Assembly (NCBI RefSeq): GCF_007845675.1
Contig: NZ_VOBR01000017.1
Span: 62,001 to 126,000, forward strand
DNA length: 64,000 nt
Origin: Lentzea tibetensis
GTDB taxonomy: Bacteria > Actinomycetota > Actinomycetes > Mycobacteriales > Pseudonocardiaceae
Direction of reading: 5' to 3'
Positions 7,315-16,187 of this stretch are shown piece by piece. The notes beneath the pieces were generated by a model. The model was not told the DNA's origin, did not search any database, and worked only from the letters and a program-made list of their open reading frames with translations. A program made the translations under genes and the position numbers. The first letter of the stretch is position 1, and each line of letters starts with the position of its first letter.

Positions 7315-8069
7315 CCGGGCTCCTCGCACGTCGACAACGGCGTCACCGGGCGGTCTTCCGCCTCGATGAACGAGGCGATCCCGTCCAGCACCCTCGCCAG
7401 CCCGAACTCGAACTCGTCCAGCGGGTCCTCGAACCCGCCGCTCAGGTACACGTGCGTCATCATCGGGAACCGGTCCGGCGTGAGGTTCTCCCACACCGCG
7501 GCCCGCTTGGACCACCACACCTCTTCGGTGACGCCGGTGTCGCGCTCCTCTCGGACCCGCTCGGCCATCTTCCGCGCGACGCCGTCGACGTACTGCCCGA
7601 CCAGGGTGACGACCGCCGACATCTCCGCGCCGGACAGCCCGAGCTCGGACACGACGGCCAGCGCGGCCTCGAACGTCGCCAGCGTGTTGGGTCCGGGCGT
7701 GCGCCGGGTCCCGGACAGCTGCACCGTCCACGGGTGCGCCCGGTACACGTCCCAGCTCTGCCGCGCGTAGAGCTCCAGCCCCTGCCGCCACGGTCCGCTG
7801 GTCAGCTCCATCTCACCAGCGGCGGCGTCGAGCATGAGGTCGAGCAGCTCGGCCTTGCCGGGGACGTACCGGTAGAGCGACATCGTCGTGAAGCCGAGGT
7901 GCTCGGCGACCCGGCGCATGGTGAGCGCGTCGAGCCCCTCCTCGTCCGCGACCTCGATGCCGGCCGCGACGACGCGGGCGAGGCTGAGCGCCGGCTTGGG
8001 TCCCCGTGACGGCTCCGACGGCGCATCCCACAACAACCGGACGCCGCGCTCCGGATCCTCCTGCTTCAC
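7311..8069 (-). CDS. TetR-family repressor of the adjacent exporter
   Basis: A 252-residue protein. The helix-turn-helix is around residues 28-75 (LDALTMRRVAEHLGFTTMSLYRYV), followed by a TetR_C-type ligand domain (WRQGLELYARQSWDVYRAHPW). It is divergent from the DrrA/DrrB-type exporter, and the 80-bp gap between them contains nested palindromes. It should therefore repress both itself and the exporter until a ligand, probably the exported compound, binds. It ends convergently with the radical SAM gene, the two stops overlapping within CTAG. Confidence 0.9.
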   Translation of the reverse strand: MKQEDPERGVRLLWDAPSEPSRGPKPALSLARVVAAGIEVADEEGLDALTMRRVAEHLGFTTMSLYRYVPGKAELLDLMLDAAAGEMELTSGPWRQGLELYARQSWDVYRAHPWTVQLSGTRRTPGPNTLATFEAALAVVSELGLSGAEMSAVVTLVGQYVDGVARKMAERVREERDTGVTEEVWWSKRAAVWENLTPDRFPMMTHVYLSGGFEDPLDEFEFGLARVLDGIASFIEAEDRPVTPLSTCEEPG

Positions 8070-8105
8070 ACCGCTCCCCTCGAAACCTCTTGCCTCCGAA
8101 TCCTA

Positions 8106-8149
8106 GAACTGTGTATGAAGTACACCTGAGTATATGACGTACACAGTTC
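8106..8149. promoter_or_regulatory. Nested palindromic operator between tetR and exporter
   Basis: GAACTGTGTA (8106-8115) and TACACAGTTC (8140-8149) are perfect inverted arms. Inside are two smaller related dyads: GTGTA-TGAAG-TACAC (8111-8125) and GTATA-TGACG-TACAC (8130-8144), 19 bp centre to centre, fitting a pair of TetR dimers. TATATG at 8131-8136 may be a -10, which would place the transcript start close to ATG 8150. Confidence 0.7.
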
Positions 8150-8161
8150 ATGGGGGTGGAC

Positions 8162-9091
8162 ATGGGCCACGCGGTGCTCGCAGAAGGCCTTCGCAAGAGC
8201 TTCGCCAAGAAACCCGCGCTCGACGGGATCGACCTGGCCGTGCCGGCGGGCACGGTGTGCGGCCTGCTCGGCCCGAACGGCGCGGGCAAGACGACGGCCG
8301 TCCGCATCCTCTCGACGCTCCTCAAACTCGACGGCGGCCGCGCCGAGGTCGCCGGCTTCGACGTCGTCCGCGACGCCGTGCAGGTGCGGCACCGGGTCGG
8401 CCTGAACGGTCAACAGTCGACAGTTGACGATGTCCTCACCGGCCGGGAGAACCTGGTGATGTGGGGCAGGCTCTACCACCTGAGCCGGAAGGTCGCGGAG
8501 CAGCGCGCGGACGAGCTGCTGGCGCAGTTCGGCCTCACCGACGCCGCCGACAAGCGCGCCAAGGCGTACTCCGGCGGCATGCGCAGACGCCTGGACCTGG
8601 CGTCGAGCTTCATCATGGCGCCGCAGGTGATGTTCCTGGACGAGCCGACGACCGGCCTGGACCCGCGCAACCGCGGCGAGGTGTGGCGCGAGGTGAAACG
8701 CCTGGTCGCGGCAGGGACGACGGTCCTGCTCACCACCCAGTACCTCGACGAGGCCGACCAGCTCGCCGACCAGATCGTCGTGCTCGACACCGGCAAGGTC
8801 GTCGCCGACGGCCCGCCCGACCAGCTGAAGTCGAAACTCGGCGGCGACCGGATCGAGGTCGTCGTGCGCGACGCCGACGACCTCCCCACCACCGCCCGCC
8901 TGCTCGGCCCGGCCGCCGAGGTCGATCCCGACAACTACCGCGTCAGCGTCGCCGTCGACGACCGCGTCGCCGCACTCACCCGAGTGACCCGCGCACTCGC
9001 CGACGCCGGCGTCGAGGCCGAGGACATCGCCCTGCGCAGACCCACGCTCGACGAGGTGTTCCTCGCACTCACCGGCCACCGGGCGGCGTGA
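8162..9091 (+). CDS. ABC exporter ATPase, DrrA (daunorubicin-resistance) type
   Basis: A 309-residue ATPase. Walker A is GPNGAGKTT (residues 37-45), the signature YSGGM lies near 136-140, and Walker B VMFLDEPTTGLD starts near 156. The C-terminal extension is typical of DrrA. It should power the permease encoded at 9864. ATG 8162 follows a G-rich site; ATG 8150 abuts the operator and would fit a leaderless transcript. The segment QQSTVDD near residue 84 uses atypical codons that spell the dispersed CAACAGTCGACAGTTGAC motif. Confidence 0.92.
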   Translation: MGHAVLAEGLRKSFAKKPALDGIDLAVPAGTVCGLLGPNGAGKTTAVRILSTLLKLDGGRAEVAGFDVVRDAVQVRHRVGLNGQQSTVDDVLTGRENLVMWGRLYHLSRKVAEQRADELLAQFGLTDAADKRAKAYSGGMRRRLDLASSFIMAPQVMFLDEPTTGLDPRNRGEVWREVKRLVAAGTTVLLTTQYLDEADQLADQIVVLDTGKVVADGPPDQLKSKLGGDRIEVVVRDADDLPTTARLLGPAAEVDPDNYRVSVAVDDRVAALTRVTRALADAGVEAEDIALRRPTLDEVFLALTGHRAA

Positions 9092-9867
9092 TGACCACCC
9101 GCGCACTCGCCGACGACTTCGTCGCCGCACGGGCGACCCGCGAACGGGCCGTTCACGCGCTCCCCCACACCGACGTCGTCGTCGTCGCACCCACACGAGC
9201 CACCCGCGACCTCACGACCCGACGAGTCACAACCGCCGACGACGACGTCGTCGAAGTCGTCGTCGCACAGCCGGCCGACGACTTCGTCGCCGCACGTGAA
9301 CGGGCCGTTCACGCCCACCCTCGCACCGACGACCTCGTCGCACACACATTCGACGGCGCCACCGACGAAGTCGTCGCAGAGCCGGCCGACGACCTTGTCG
9401 CCGCAAGCGAACGGGCCGTTCACGCTCACTCCCGCACCGACGAAGTCGTCGCGCACACATCCGACGGCATCGCCGACGAAGTCGTCGCGAACACGACCGG
9501 CGAGGTCGTCACCGCTACTACCGACGACCTCGTCGCGCGCATCTCAGGCGGTGTCGCCGACGAAGTCGTCGCACACACCGCCGACGACTTCGTCGCCGCA
9601 CGTGAACGGGCCGTTCACGCCCATCCCACACCGACGACCCCGTCGCACACATCCGACGGCATCGCCGACGCAGTCATCGCGAACACGACCGACGACGTCG
9701 TCACCGCTGCCACCGACGACGTCGTCGCACTCGGGCGAGCCGCCCACGACCTGACACCCCACATGCCCACCAACGCCGACGAAGTCGTCGCGCACCCAGC
9801 CGACGACCTCGTCACGACACCCACACGGGTGACCCTCGACCCCACCAGCCTCAAGGCGGCGCCATGA
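9091..9867 (+). CDS. Repeat-built Asp/Val/Ala/Thr-rich ORF inside the exporter operon
   Basis: ATG 9091 overlaps the ATPase stop (TGATGA), and the TGA at 9865 overlaps the permease ATG, so 258 codons sit between coupled genes. The product has no known domain. It is made of variants of ADDFVAARERAVHAH, TDEVVAHTSDGIADEVVA and TTDDVVTA, with no cysteine or tryptophan and almost no lysine. Its first codons repeat the ATPase 3' coding sequence (19 identical bases at 8987-9005 and 9097-9115). An exporter subunit, a decaying spacer or a repeat expansion that happens to stay open are all possible. Confidence 0.5.
   Translation: MTTRALADDFVAARATRERAVHALPHTDVVVVAPTRATRDLTTRRVTTADDDVVEVVVAQPADDFVAARERAVHAHPRTDDLVAHTFDGATDEVVAEPADDLVAASERAVHAHSRTDEVVAHTSDGIADEVVANTTGEVVTATTDDLVARISGGVADEVVAHTADDFVAARERAVHAHPTPTTPSHTSDGIADAVIANTTDDVVTAATDDVVALGRAAHDLTPHMPTNADEVVAHPADDLVTTPTRVTLDPTSLKAAP
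9112..9816. repeat. Array of interspersed palindromic repeats
   Basis: About 17 copies of (A/G)CCGACGAnnTCGTC variants occur at irregular spacing; the AC/CT centre versions and the AAG centre versions are reverse complements, so they can fold on each other. Four copies of a C(G/C)(T/C)GAACGGGCCGTTCACG-like palindrome lie at 9141, 9295, 9407 and 9601. A 44-bp block is perfectly duplicated at 9274-9317 and 9580-9623, and an 80-bp degenerate block recurs at about 9457 and 9648. Confidence 0.9.
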
Positions 9868-10646
9868 CCACCTACACGTTCGTCGACACGTACGTGGTCG
9901 CCAAGCGCGACCTCATCCACTGGGTCCGCCAACCGGTCAGAGTCCTGTCCGGCCTCCTCTACCCGATCGTGTCAGTGCTGATCTTCGCGTTCGTCTTCGG
10001 CAGCGCGATGAGCGTGTACGGCGGAGGCGACTACCGGGAGTTCCTGCTGCCCGGCATGCTCGGCCAGGCCGTCGCGTTCGGCACCGCCGCCACGCTGATG
10101 GTGGTGTCGCTCGACGCGGACCGCGGCGTCACGGACCGGTTCCGCGCGTCGCCGATGTCGCAGACCGGGGTGGTCGCCGGGCGCAGCATCGCGGACCTCG
10201 TCAACTCGTTCATCGAGATCGTCGTGCTGGTGCTGTGCGGGCTGGCGATCGGCTGGCGCTGGCACACCGGCGTCGGCGGGCTGCTGGCCGCGGTCGGGTT
10301 GCTGCTGTGGCTGCGGTTCGCGTTGATCTGGGTCGGCATCTACTTCGGGCTCGCGCTCAAGCCCGAGGCGGCGCAGGCGTCGTGGATGTTGTTGTTCCCG
10401 CTGACGATGTTCGCGAACACGTTCGTCTCGCCCGAGCTGATGCCGGGCTGGCTGCGGATCGTGGCGGAGTGGAACCCGCTGTCGTCGACGGTAGCGGCAT
10501 GCCGGGAGTTGTTCGGCAACCCCGGTGTCGGCGGCGACTCGTGGGCCGCGCAACACGCGCTGCTGCTCGCCGTCGCGTGGCCGCTGCTGCTGATCGCGGT
10601 TTTCTGGCCGTTGTCCGTGCGGGCCTACCGCGACCTCAGCCGTTGA
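9864..10646 (+). CDS. ABC-2 permease, DrrB type
   Basis: A 260-residue integral membrane protein with about six hydrophobic helices. It contains the ABC-2 layout of DrrB permeases (DLIHWVRQPVRVLSGLLYPI near the N-terminus, then FREFLLPG-like YREFLLPGMLGQ). With the ATPase at 8162 it should form an exporter for an antibiotic-like small molecule. ATG 9864 overlaps the stop of the repeat ORF as ATGA. The 3' end overlaps the convergent hydrolase gene by 11 bp. Confidence 0.92.
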   Translation: MTTYTFVDTYVVAKRDLIHWVRQPVRVLSGLLYPIVSVLIFAFVFGSAMSVYGGGDYREFLLPGMLGQAVAFGTAATLMVVSLDADRGVTDRFRASPMSQTGVVAGRSIADLVNSFIEIVVLVLCGLAIGWRWHTGVGGLLAAVGLLLWLRFALIWVGIYFGLALKPEAAQASWMLLFPLTMFANTFVSPELMPGWLRIVAEWNPLSSTVAACRELFGNPGVGGDSWAAQHALLLAVAWPLLLIAVFWPLSVRAYRDLSR

Positions 10647-11607
10647 GCCAGTCGCGCACCACGGCCTGAACCTGCTCCGCGTCGAGGTGCAGGTTCAGGT
10701 TGTGGCCGACACCCCGCCGCAGGTGCAGCCGCACGTCCGGCGACGACACGAAGTACGGGCGCTCCAGCGAGAACAGTGCCTCCTGCGACGTGCAACCGTT
10801 GCCGCAGAACAACGTGTCCTCGCCTCCCGCGACCACCAGCACGGGAACGGTGATCGCCGCCGAGTACGGGGCGATGATCCCGAGCGCCATGCCGTCGGCC
10901 ATCTCGGCCGCCGAGAACACGTCCTTGGTCTGCTCGTCGAGCGACACCACGTGCGGGTCGTACGAGCCGGGGAAGTAGAACATCTCCGCGCGGTGCCCCG
11001 GCCGCGTCGACAAATAGCCAGGGTCGTAGCCGGGGAACTTCGGGTCGAGCGGAGCCGGGTACGAGTGCCGCCGGAAACCGTCCGCGACGTTCGCCACGTC
11101 CAGCTGGTGCGTGAAACCGGTCAGCACCACGCCGTCGACGTCGTGGTACGTGCCCGCCTCGAAGATCGCGTCGACCGAGCCCATCGAGTGACCGACCAGC
11201 ACGACGCGGCGGTACCCCTTGTCCCGCAACGACTGCACGACCTCGTGCAGAACGGCGGCCTGTCGCGTCGACGTGACCGTGACACCCAGCGGGACGCTGC
11301 TGCGGCCGGTGCCGAGACGGTCGAACGTCACCGTGGCGAAGCCGGAGCGGTTCATCGCGCGCTGGAACGAGTACTTCTCGGGCTGGTACGGGAAGTCCCA
11401 GTAGGTCGAGTTGTACCCGGCGCCGGGCACCAGCACGAGCACCGTCGGCGAGCCGGACGTGCACAGCTCGGACCGGGTGCCCGCGACGTCCATGTCCTCA
11501 CAGGCAAGCGCAGTCGCCGAGGCAGGTGGTGCGAGGAGCAGAGCCACCAGCAGGGTGACGACCGCGCCGACGGTGGAGGCGCGGTCGTCCCGGCCGGCGG
11601 CGAGCAT
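10636..11607 (-). CDS. Secreted alpha/beta hydrolase
   Basis: About 323 residues with an N-terminal signal sequence (hydrophobic run VVTLLVALLLAPPASATA). The fold shows the oxyanion region VPGAGYNSTYWDF, the nucleophile elbow GHSMGS, an acid in VVAGGEDTLF and a histidine in GVGHNLNLH. Cysteine pairs near ACEDMD/ELCTSG and FCGNGC may be disulfides. ATG 11607 or GTG 11616 are both possible starts; neither has a clear Shine-Dalgarno. Substrate unknown. Confidence 0.8.
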   Translation of the reverse strand: MLAAGRDDRASTVGAVVTLLVALLLAPPASATALACEDMDVAGTRSELCTSGSPTVLVLVPGAGYNSTYWDFPYQPEKYSFQRAMNRSGFATVTFDRLGTGRSSVPLGVTVTSTRQAAVLHEVVQSLRDKGYRRVVLVGHSMGSVDAIFEAGTYHDVDGVVLTGFTHQLDVANVADGFRRHSYPAPLDPKFPGYDPGYLSTRPGHRAEMFYFPGSYDPHVVSLDEQTKDVFSAAEMADGMALGIIAPYSAAITVPVLVVAGGEDTLFCGNGCTSQEALFSLERPYFVSSPDVRLHLRRGVGHNLNLHLDAEQVQAVVRDWLNG

Positions 11608-11653
11608 GCGAGTCACGTGACCGACTATGGCACGTGAGTGGGAGCGGTCCCTC

Positions 11654-13015
11654 CTATCGAGCCGGTTGAGACGGCGCTTCGCCACTTTGGATTCGGCGGG
11701 CGCCTGCGCGTCGTTCGGCGGCGAGCTGGCTCTGGTAGTCGAAGAAGTCGACCTCGATCGTGTGCCGCTTCGACGTCACGTACCGAGCGTGCAAACCCTT
11801 GCGGTAGCTGGTGATCTCGGCGTCCATGTCCGCGCGCGACGGCAGCGCGGCGCGACCCGAGACGAGGTCGGCGATCCACTCCGCCTGCGCCTCCGCGAGC
11901 GGCATGATCGCGCCGAGCGGCTGGATGAGTCCGAGGAAGTACAGGCCGCGGTGGGCCGGGTCGACGACCCGCCGGTACAGCGAGACCTCGTTGTCCCGCA
12001 CGGAGACGACCGAGTCCGGCAGGAACGGCAGGTCGATCTTGTAGCCGGTGCAGTAGATGACGACGTCGACCTGCTCGGTGCTGCCATCGGTGAAGTGCAC
12101 GGTGTCGCCGTCGAAGCGCTCGATGTTCGGCTTCACGGTGATGTCGCCGTGGCCGAGCCTGGTCAGCAGGTCGTCGGACACGGTCGGGTGCGCGTGCAGC
12201 ACCTTGTGGTCCGGCCGCGGCAGGCCGTAGTCGGTGACCTTGCCGCGCGCGAGCCGCAGCATGAGCTGGAAGCTGAGGCGCTGGAACCAGAACGGCGTCT
12301 TCGACGCGAGCCACGACGTCGTCAGCTGGTCGGTCGGCATGCCGAACAGGTACTTGGGCACGATGTGCGCGCCCCGGCGCATCGCGAGGAACGTGCGATC
12401 GGAGACACGGGAGGTCTCGACCGCGAGGTCGCACGCCGAGTTGCCGATGCCGAGCACCAGCACCCGCTTGCCCTCGAACCCCTCGGGCGTCTTGTAGTCG
12501 TGCGCGTGCACCTGCGTTCCGGTGAACGAACCGGGGAACGCGGGCTCGGGCATCCGCGGCGACCAGTGGTGGCCGTTGGCGACGATCACGTGCCCGTACA
12601 CGGCGTCCGTTTCGGCGCCGGTGTCCATTTCCCTCGTGGTGACGCGGAAGCCCTCATCCAGCGGCTCGACCTTCGTCACCTCGGTGCGGAACGCGATGCG
12701 GTCGCGGAAACCGTGGTGCTTCACGAAGTCGTCGAAGTACTCGGCGATCTGGAAGTGACTCGGGTATGCCGGGAGGCTCTCCGGCATCGGGAACGACTTG
12801 TACTCCATGAGCTGCCGCGACGTGTTGATGTGCAGCGACCGATACGCCGACGACATGCCGTTGTCGTTGAGGTAACGCCAGTTACCGCCGATTTCGGAAC
12901 CCGTCTCGAAGCAGTCGAAGCCGATTCCTCGTGCGGACAGCACCTGACATGCGGCGATACCCGACGAGCCTGCCCCGATCACGCACACGCGGTCCATGAG
13001 ACGAAGGATTCTCAC
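11654..13015 (-). CDS. Flavin-containing monooxygenase
   Basis: A 453-residue flavoprotein. GAGSSG (residues 14-19) binds FAD, the FMO fingerprint FTGTQVHAHDY (FxGxxxHxxxY) is complete, and GIGNSACD is the NADP site. It should oxygenate a soft nucleophile or ketone at the cost of NADPH. GTG 13015 is preceded by GGAGGG at five bases, which favours it over ATG 12997. TTGACA at 13033-13028 could be its -35, though a -10 is weak. Divergent from the subtilase gene. Confidence 0.9.
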   Translation of the reverse strand: MRILRLMDRVCVIGAGSSGIAACQVLSARGIGFDCFETGSEIGGNWRYLNDNGMSSAYRSLHINTSRQLMEYKSFPMPESLPAYPSHFQIAEYFDDFVKHHGFRDRIAFRTEVTKVEPLDEGFRVTTREMDTGAETDAVYGHVIVANGHHWSPRMPEPAFPGSFTGTQVHAHDYKTPEGFEGKRVLVLGIGNSACDLAVETSRVSDRTFLAMRRGAHIVPKYLFGMPTDQLTTSWLASKTPFWFQRLSFQLMLRLARGKVTDYGLPRPDHKVLHAHPTVSDDLLTRLGHGDITVKPNIERFDGDTVHFTDGSTEQVDVVIYCTGYKIDLPFLPDSVVSVRDNEVSLYRRVVDPAHRGLYFLGLIQPLGAIMPLAEAQAEWIADLVSGRAALPSRADMDAEITSYRKGLHARYVTSKRHTIEVDFFDYQSQLAAERRAGARRIQSGEAPSQPAR

Positions 13016-13089
13016 GTTTACCCTCCGTGTCAACCGACGATAAGGTCATCGTTGCCGCCGCTGTATCTCCTTCTGCGAATAGAGGATGC

Positions 13090-16000
13090 ATGCGTCGGCG
13101 AACGGTTGCCAGCGCTGTCGTGCTGGCACTGGTCGTGGGGTTCTGCGCTGTCGCGCAGGCCGCGCCAGCAGCCAAGCCTGAACCAGGCGGGCAGGTCGTC
13201 ACACTCGTCACCGGCGACCGGGTCGTGCTCGGCGACCATCCGCGCATCGTCCCAGGTCAGGGTCGCGCGGACATCACGTTCCACACCTCGCGGGTGGCAG
13301 GCGAGCTCACCGTGGTCCCGTCGGACGCGGCGCCGCTGCTCACGTCCGGACGACTCGACCCGCGGCTGTTCAACGTCACCGCGCTCGCCCGCGATGGCTT
13401 CGATGACTCCCGCCCCGACCTGCCGCTCATCGTCACCGGCGCGGTCACGGCCTCGGTGGTGCGGGAACTGCCGGTTCTGGGCGGAAGTTCCGTTCTGGCG
13501 CGGAAGTCCGACCTCACCGGACTGTGGAAAACGCGTCAGTTCTCGCGGATCTGGCTCAACGGCAAAGCACATCTTGTCGACGACGTCAGCAACGCGCAGA
13601 TCGGCGCACCCGCCGCCTGGCAGGCCGGGTTCACCGGCAAGGGCGTGACGGTCGCCGACCTCGACGGCGGCTACGACGCGACGCACCCGGACCTCGCGAA
13701 CGTGGCCGGGGCCAAGGACTTCACCGGCACGACCACGACCGACGAGAACGGTCACGGGACGCACACAGCGTCCACGATCGCCGGCACGGGCACCGCGTCG
13801 GCGGGCAGGTACGCCGGTGTCGCCCCGGACGCCCGGCTGCTGATCGGCAAGGTCTGCACCGACGGCGACTGCCAGGAGGACGCGATCATCGCCGGCATGC
13901 AGTGGGCCGCGGACCAGGGCGCGACCGTCGTCAACCTGAGCCTCGGCGGCGGCCCCACCGACGGCAGGGACCCGCTCTCCCTGGCGCTCAACCGGATCAG
14001 CGCCGCGTCCGGCACCCTGTTCGTCGTCGCCGCGGGCAACTCGGGCGCGGCGCGCAAGGTCGGCAACCCGGCCTCGGCGGACCTCGCGCTCGCCGTCGGC
14101 AGCGTCACGAAGCGGGACGAGCTGTCCCGGTTCTCCAGCCAGGGCCCCAGGCTCGGCGACGACGCGCTCAAACCGGACATCACCGCGCCTGGCTCGGACA
14201 TCATCGCCGCACGCGCGGCGGGCACGTCGATGGGCACTCCGGTGGACGCTCGCTACACCAGCGCCAACGGCACGTCGATGGCCACACCGCACGTGACCGG
14301 AGCGGCCGCTCTGCTCGCACAACAGCACCCGACCTGGAAGGCGTCCGAGCTGAAGGCCGCGCTGATGAACGCGGCCACGCCGTTGCGCGATCTCACCGTC
14401 TACCAGCAAGGCGCGGGGCGCCTCGACATCGGCCGCGCGGTCGCCCAGCAGGTCCGCGCGACGGCGGGCTCGGTGAGCTTCGGCCGCTTTCCGTGGCCGC
14501 GCAACGGAAAACCGGTCACCAGGAAGGTCTCCTTCGCGAACTCCGGCACGGAACCGATGACCCTGAACCTGACCGCTCCGGACGTGATCGCCTTGTCCGG
14601 CAGGACACTCACCGTGCCGGCCGGTGGATCCGCCTCGGTGGACCTCACGTTCACGCCGCGCGTGGACGGGTTGTTCAGCGGCTGGCTGACGGCGACGTCC
14701 GGCACCACCACGACACGGGTCGCACTGGGCGCGTCCGTCGAACCGGAGAGCTACGACGTGACCGTGCGCAGGGTGCTGCGCGGCGAGGACGACGAGAGCT
14801 GGTTCGGCGGGCTCGTGAACGTCACGACCGGCACTTACCACCGGTTGAAGTTCCTCGACGGCGACACTGAGGTGCTGCGCCTGCCCAAGGGCCGCTACGA
14901 CCTCGTCGGGTTCAGCGAGTCGTCCACGGACGGCAAGCGGTACGCGTCCGCCATCGCGAAGCCGAACATCACCGTGTCGTCGCCGGTGACCGTCGTCGCG
15001 GACGAGAAGGCCGCCAAGGCGGTGTCCGCGAAGGCGGGCAAGGCGAAGCTGAACGCCTACCAGGCGAGCCTGGTGTTCGGCACGGAGTCGCTGACCTACC
15101 TCGCCTCGGCGGGCACCGCGCTCTACGCGACACCGACGTCCGCGCAGTCCGGCCGGGTGTTCGGGTTCTCCTACCGGCCGGTGCTCACCGACGGTGCCTC
15201 GGTCTACAACCTCGTTTTCGCGCAACGGGATCGCGTGCCGTCGACGCTCGCGTTCGAGGCACGCGACCTCGCCTCGGTGCGCGCGTCGTACTACGTGCAG
15301 GGCGCGCCGGCGTCGGCGACGCGGTCGGACAGCGCCGCGCTGCCGTGGGACGACACGGCGCTCGGGTTCACCGAGCTGCCGGTGCCGGTGCCGGGCACGC
15401 GCACCGAGTACTTCACCTCCGGCGCGGACGTGACGTGGCGGCAGTCGCTGGCGCTCACCGACGGCACGTCCAACGAGTACGTGCAGCACGTGCGCTCGTT
15501 CCCGCGCGGCGGCTCGTTCACCGACGAGTGGAACCGCGCGCCGATCGGCCCGGTGCCGAACCCGGTGGTGTGGCACGGCGACACCGTCGACCTCGGCGTC
15601 GCGCTGTTCGCCCCCGGAGACGCGTCGTCCGCGGGCGAGTCGGACGGGGTCAGCTCGGGCCGCATCACCGGCACGTCGACGTTGTCCCGCGACGGCGTGG
15701 TCATCGGGCGGTCCGACGAGCCGGGCGGCGGCACGTTCACGGCCACACCCGGCCCGCTGACGCTGTCGACCACGGCCGTCCGGTCGCAGGGGTTCTCGGT
15801 GCTGGGCACGCGCGTGGACGCCACGTGGACGTTCGACGGGCAGCGGCTGCTGTGCGTGCGCACGTCCGGCAAGGTCGACTCGCGCGGCCGGGCGCCGGAG
15901 GGCCCGTTCGACCTCGCGGTGCGCGTCGACGGGAACGCGGGTGCGGTGACCGCGCTCGAGCTGTCCGCGTCGTTCGACGACGGCAGGACGTGGACGAGCG

Positions 16001-16137
16001 TCCCGGTGTCGGAGGACAAGGCGCGGATCGTGCACCCGGCGGGTGACGGGTTCGTGTCGCTGCGCGGCACGGCGCGTGACGCCTCGGGCAACACCGTCGA
16101 CCAGACGGTGATCCGCGCCTACCAGTACGGACGGTGA
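13090..16137 (+). CDS. Secreted S8 (subtilisin-like) serine protease
   Basis: A 1015-residue protein from ATG 13090 with a signal peptide (VASAVVLALVVGFCAVAQA) and an N-terminal prodomain. The triad is Asp192 (VADLDGG), His222 (NGHGTHTA) and Ser396 (NGTSMATPHV). Note DGG instead of the usual DTG or DSG after the aspartate. About 600 residues of beta-rich C-terminal domains follow, as in large actinobacterial extracellular subtilases. It should act outside the cell on proteins. It is divergent from the monooxygenase gene. Confidence 0.92.
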   Translation: MRRRTVASAVVLALVVGFCAVAQAAPAAKPEPGGQVVTLVTGDRVVLGDHPRIVPGQGRADITFHTSRVAGELTVVPSDAAPLLTSGRLDPRLFNVTALARDGFDDSRPDLPLIVTGAVTASVVRELPVLGGSSVLARKSDLTGLWKTRQFSRIWLNGKAHLVDDVSNAQIGAPAAWQAGFTGKGVTVADLDGGYDATHPDLANVAGAKDFTGTTTTDENGHGTHTASTIAGTGTASAGRYAGVAPDARLLIGKVCTDGDCQEDAIIAGMQWAADQGATVVNLSLGGGPTDGRDPLSLALNRISAASGTLFVVAAGNSGAARKVGNPASADLALAVGSVTKRDELSRFSSQGPRLGDDALKPDITAPGSDIIAARAAGTSMGTPVDARYTSANGTSMATPHVTGAAALLAQQHPTWKASELKAALMNAATPLRDLTVYQQGAGRLDIGRAVAQQVRATAGSVSFGRFPWPRNGKPVTRKVSFANSGTEPMTLNLTAPDVIALSGRTLTVPAGGSASVDLTFTPRVDGLFSGWLTATSGTTTTRVALGASVEPESYDVTVRRVLRGEDDESWFGGLVNVTTGTYHRLKFLDGDTEVLRLPKGRYDLVGFSESSTDGKRYASAIAKPNITVSSPVTVVADEKAAKAVSAKAGKAKLNAYQASLVFGTESLTYLASAGTALYATPTSAQSGRVFGFSYRPVLTDGASVYNLVFAQRDRVPSTLAFEARDLASVRASYYVQGAPASATRSDSAALPWDDTALGFTELPVPVPGTRTEYFTSGADVTWRQSLALTDGTSNEYVQHVRSFPRGGSFTDEWNRAPIGPVPNPVVWHGDTVDLGVALFAPGDASSAGESDGVSSGRITGTSTLSRDGVVIGRSDEPGGGTFTATPGPLTLSTTAVRSQGFSVLGTRVDATWTFDGQRLLCVRTSGKVDSRGRAPEGPFDLAVRVDGNAGAVTALELSASFDDGRTWTSVPVSEDKARIVHPAGDGFVSLRGTARDASGNTVDQTVIRAYQYGR

Positions 16138-16187
16138 GCCCGATGGCCGGAACGAGTGATCGACAGTCGACCGAGGAGCCCAATACG

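Noticed and set aside
9227-9795. Minus-strand repeat frames (NGPF-containing) as the real gene in the exporter insert
   Set aside because: The plus-strand frame has start and stop overlaps with both neighbours; the minus-strand frames exist because the repeats are palindromic.
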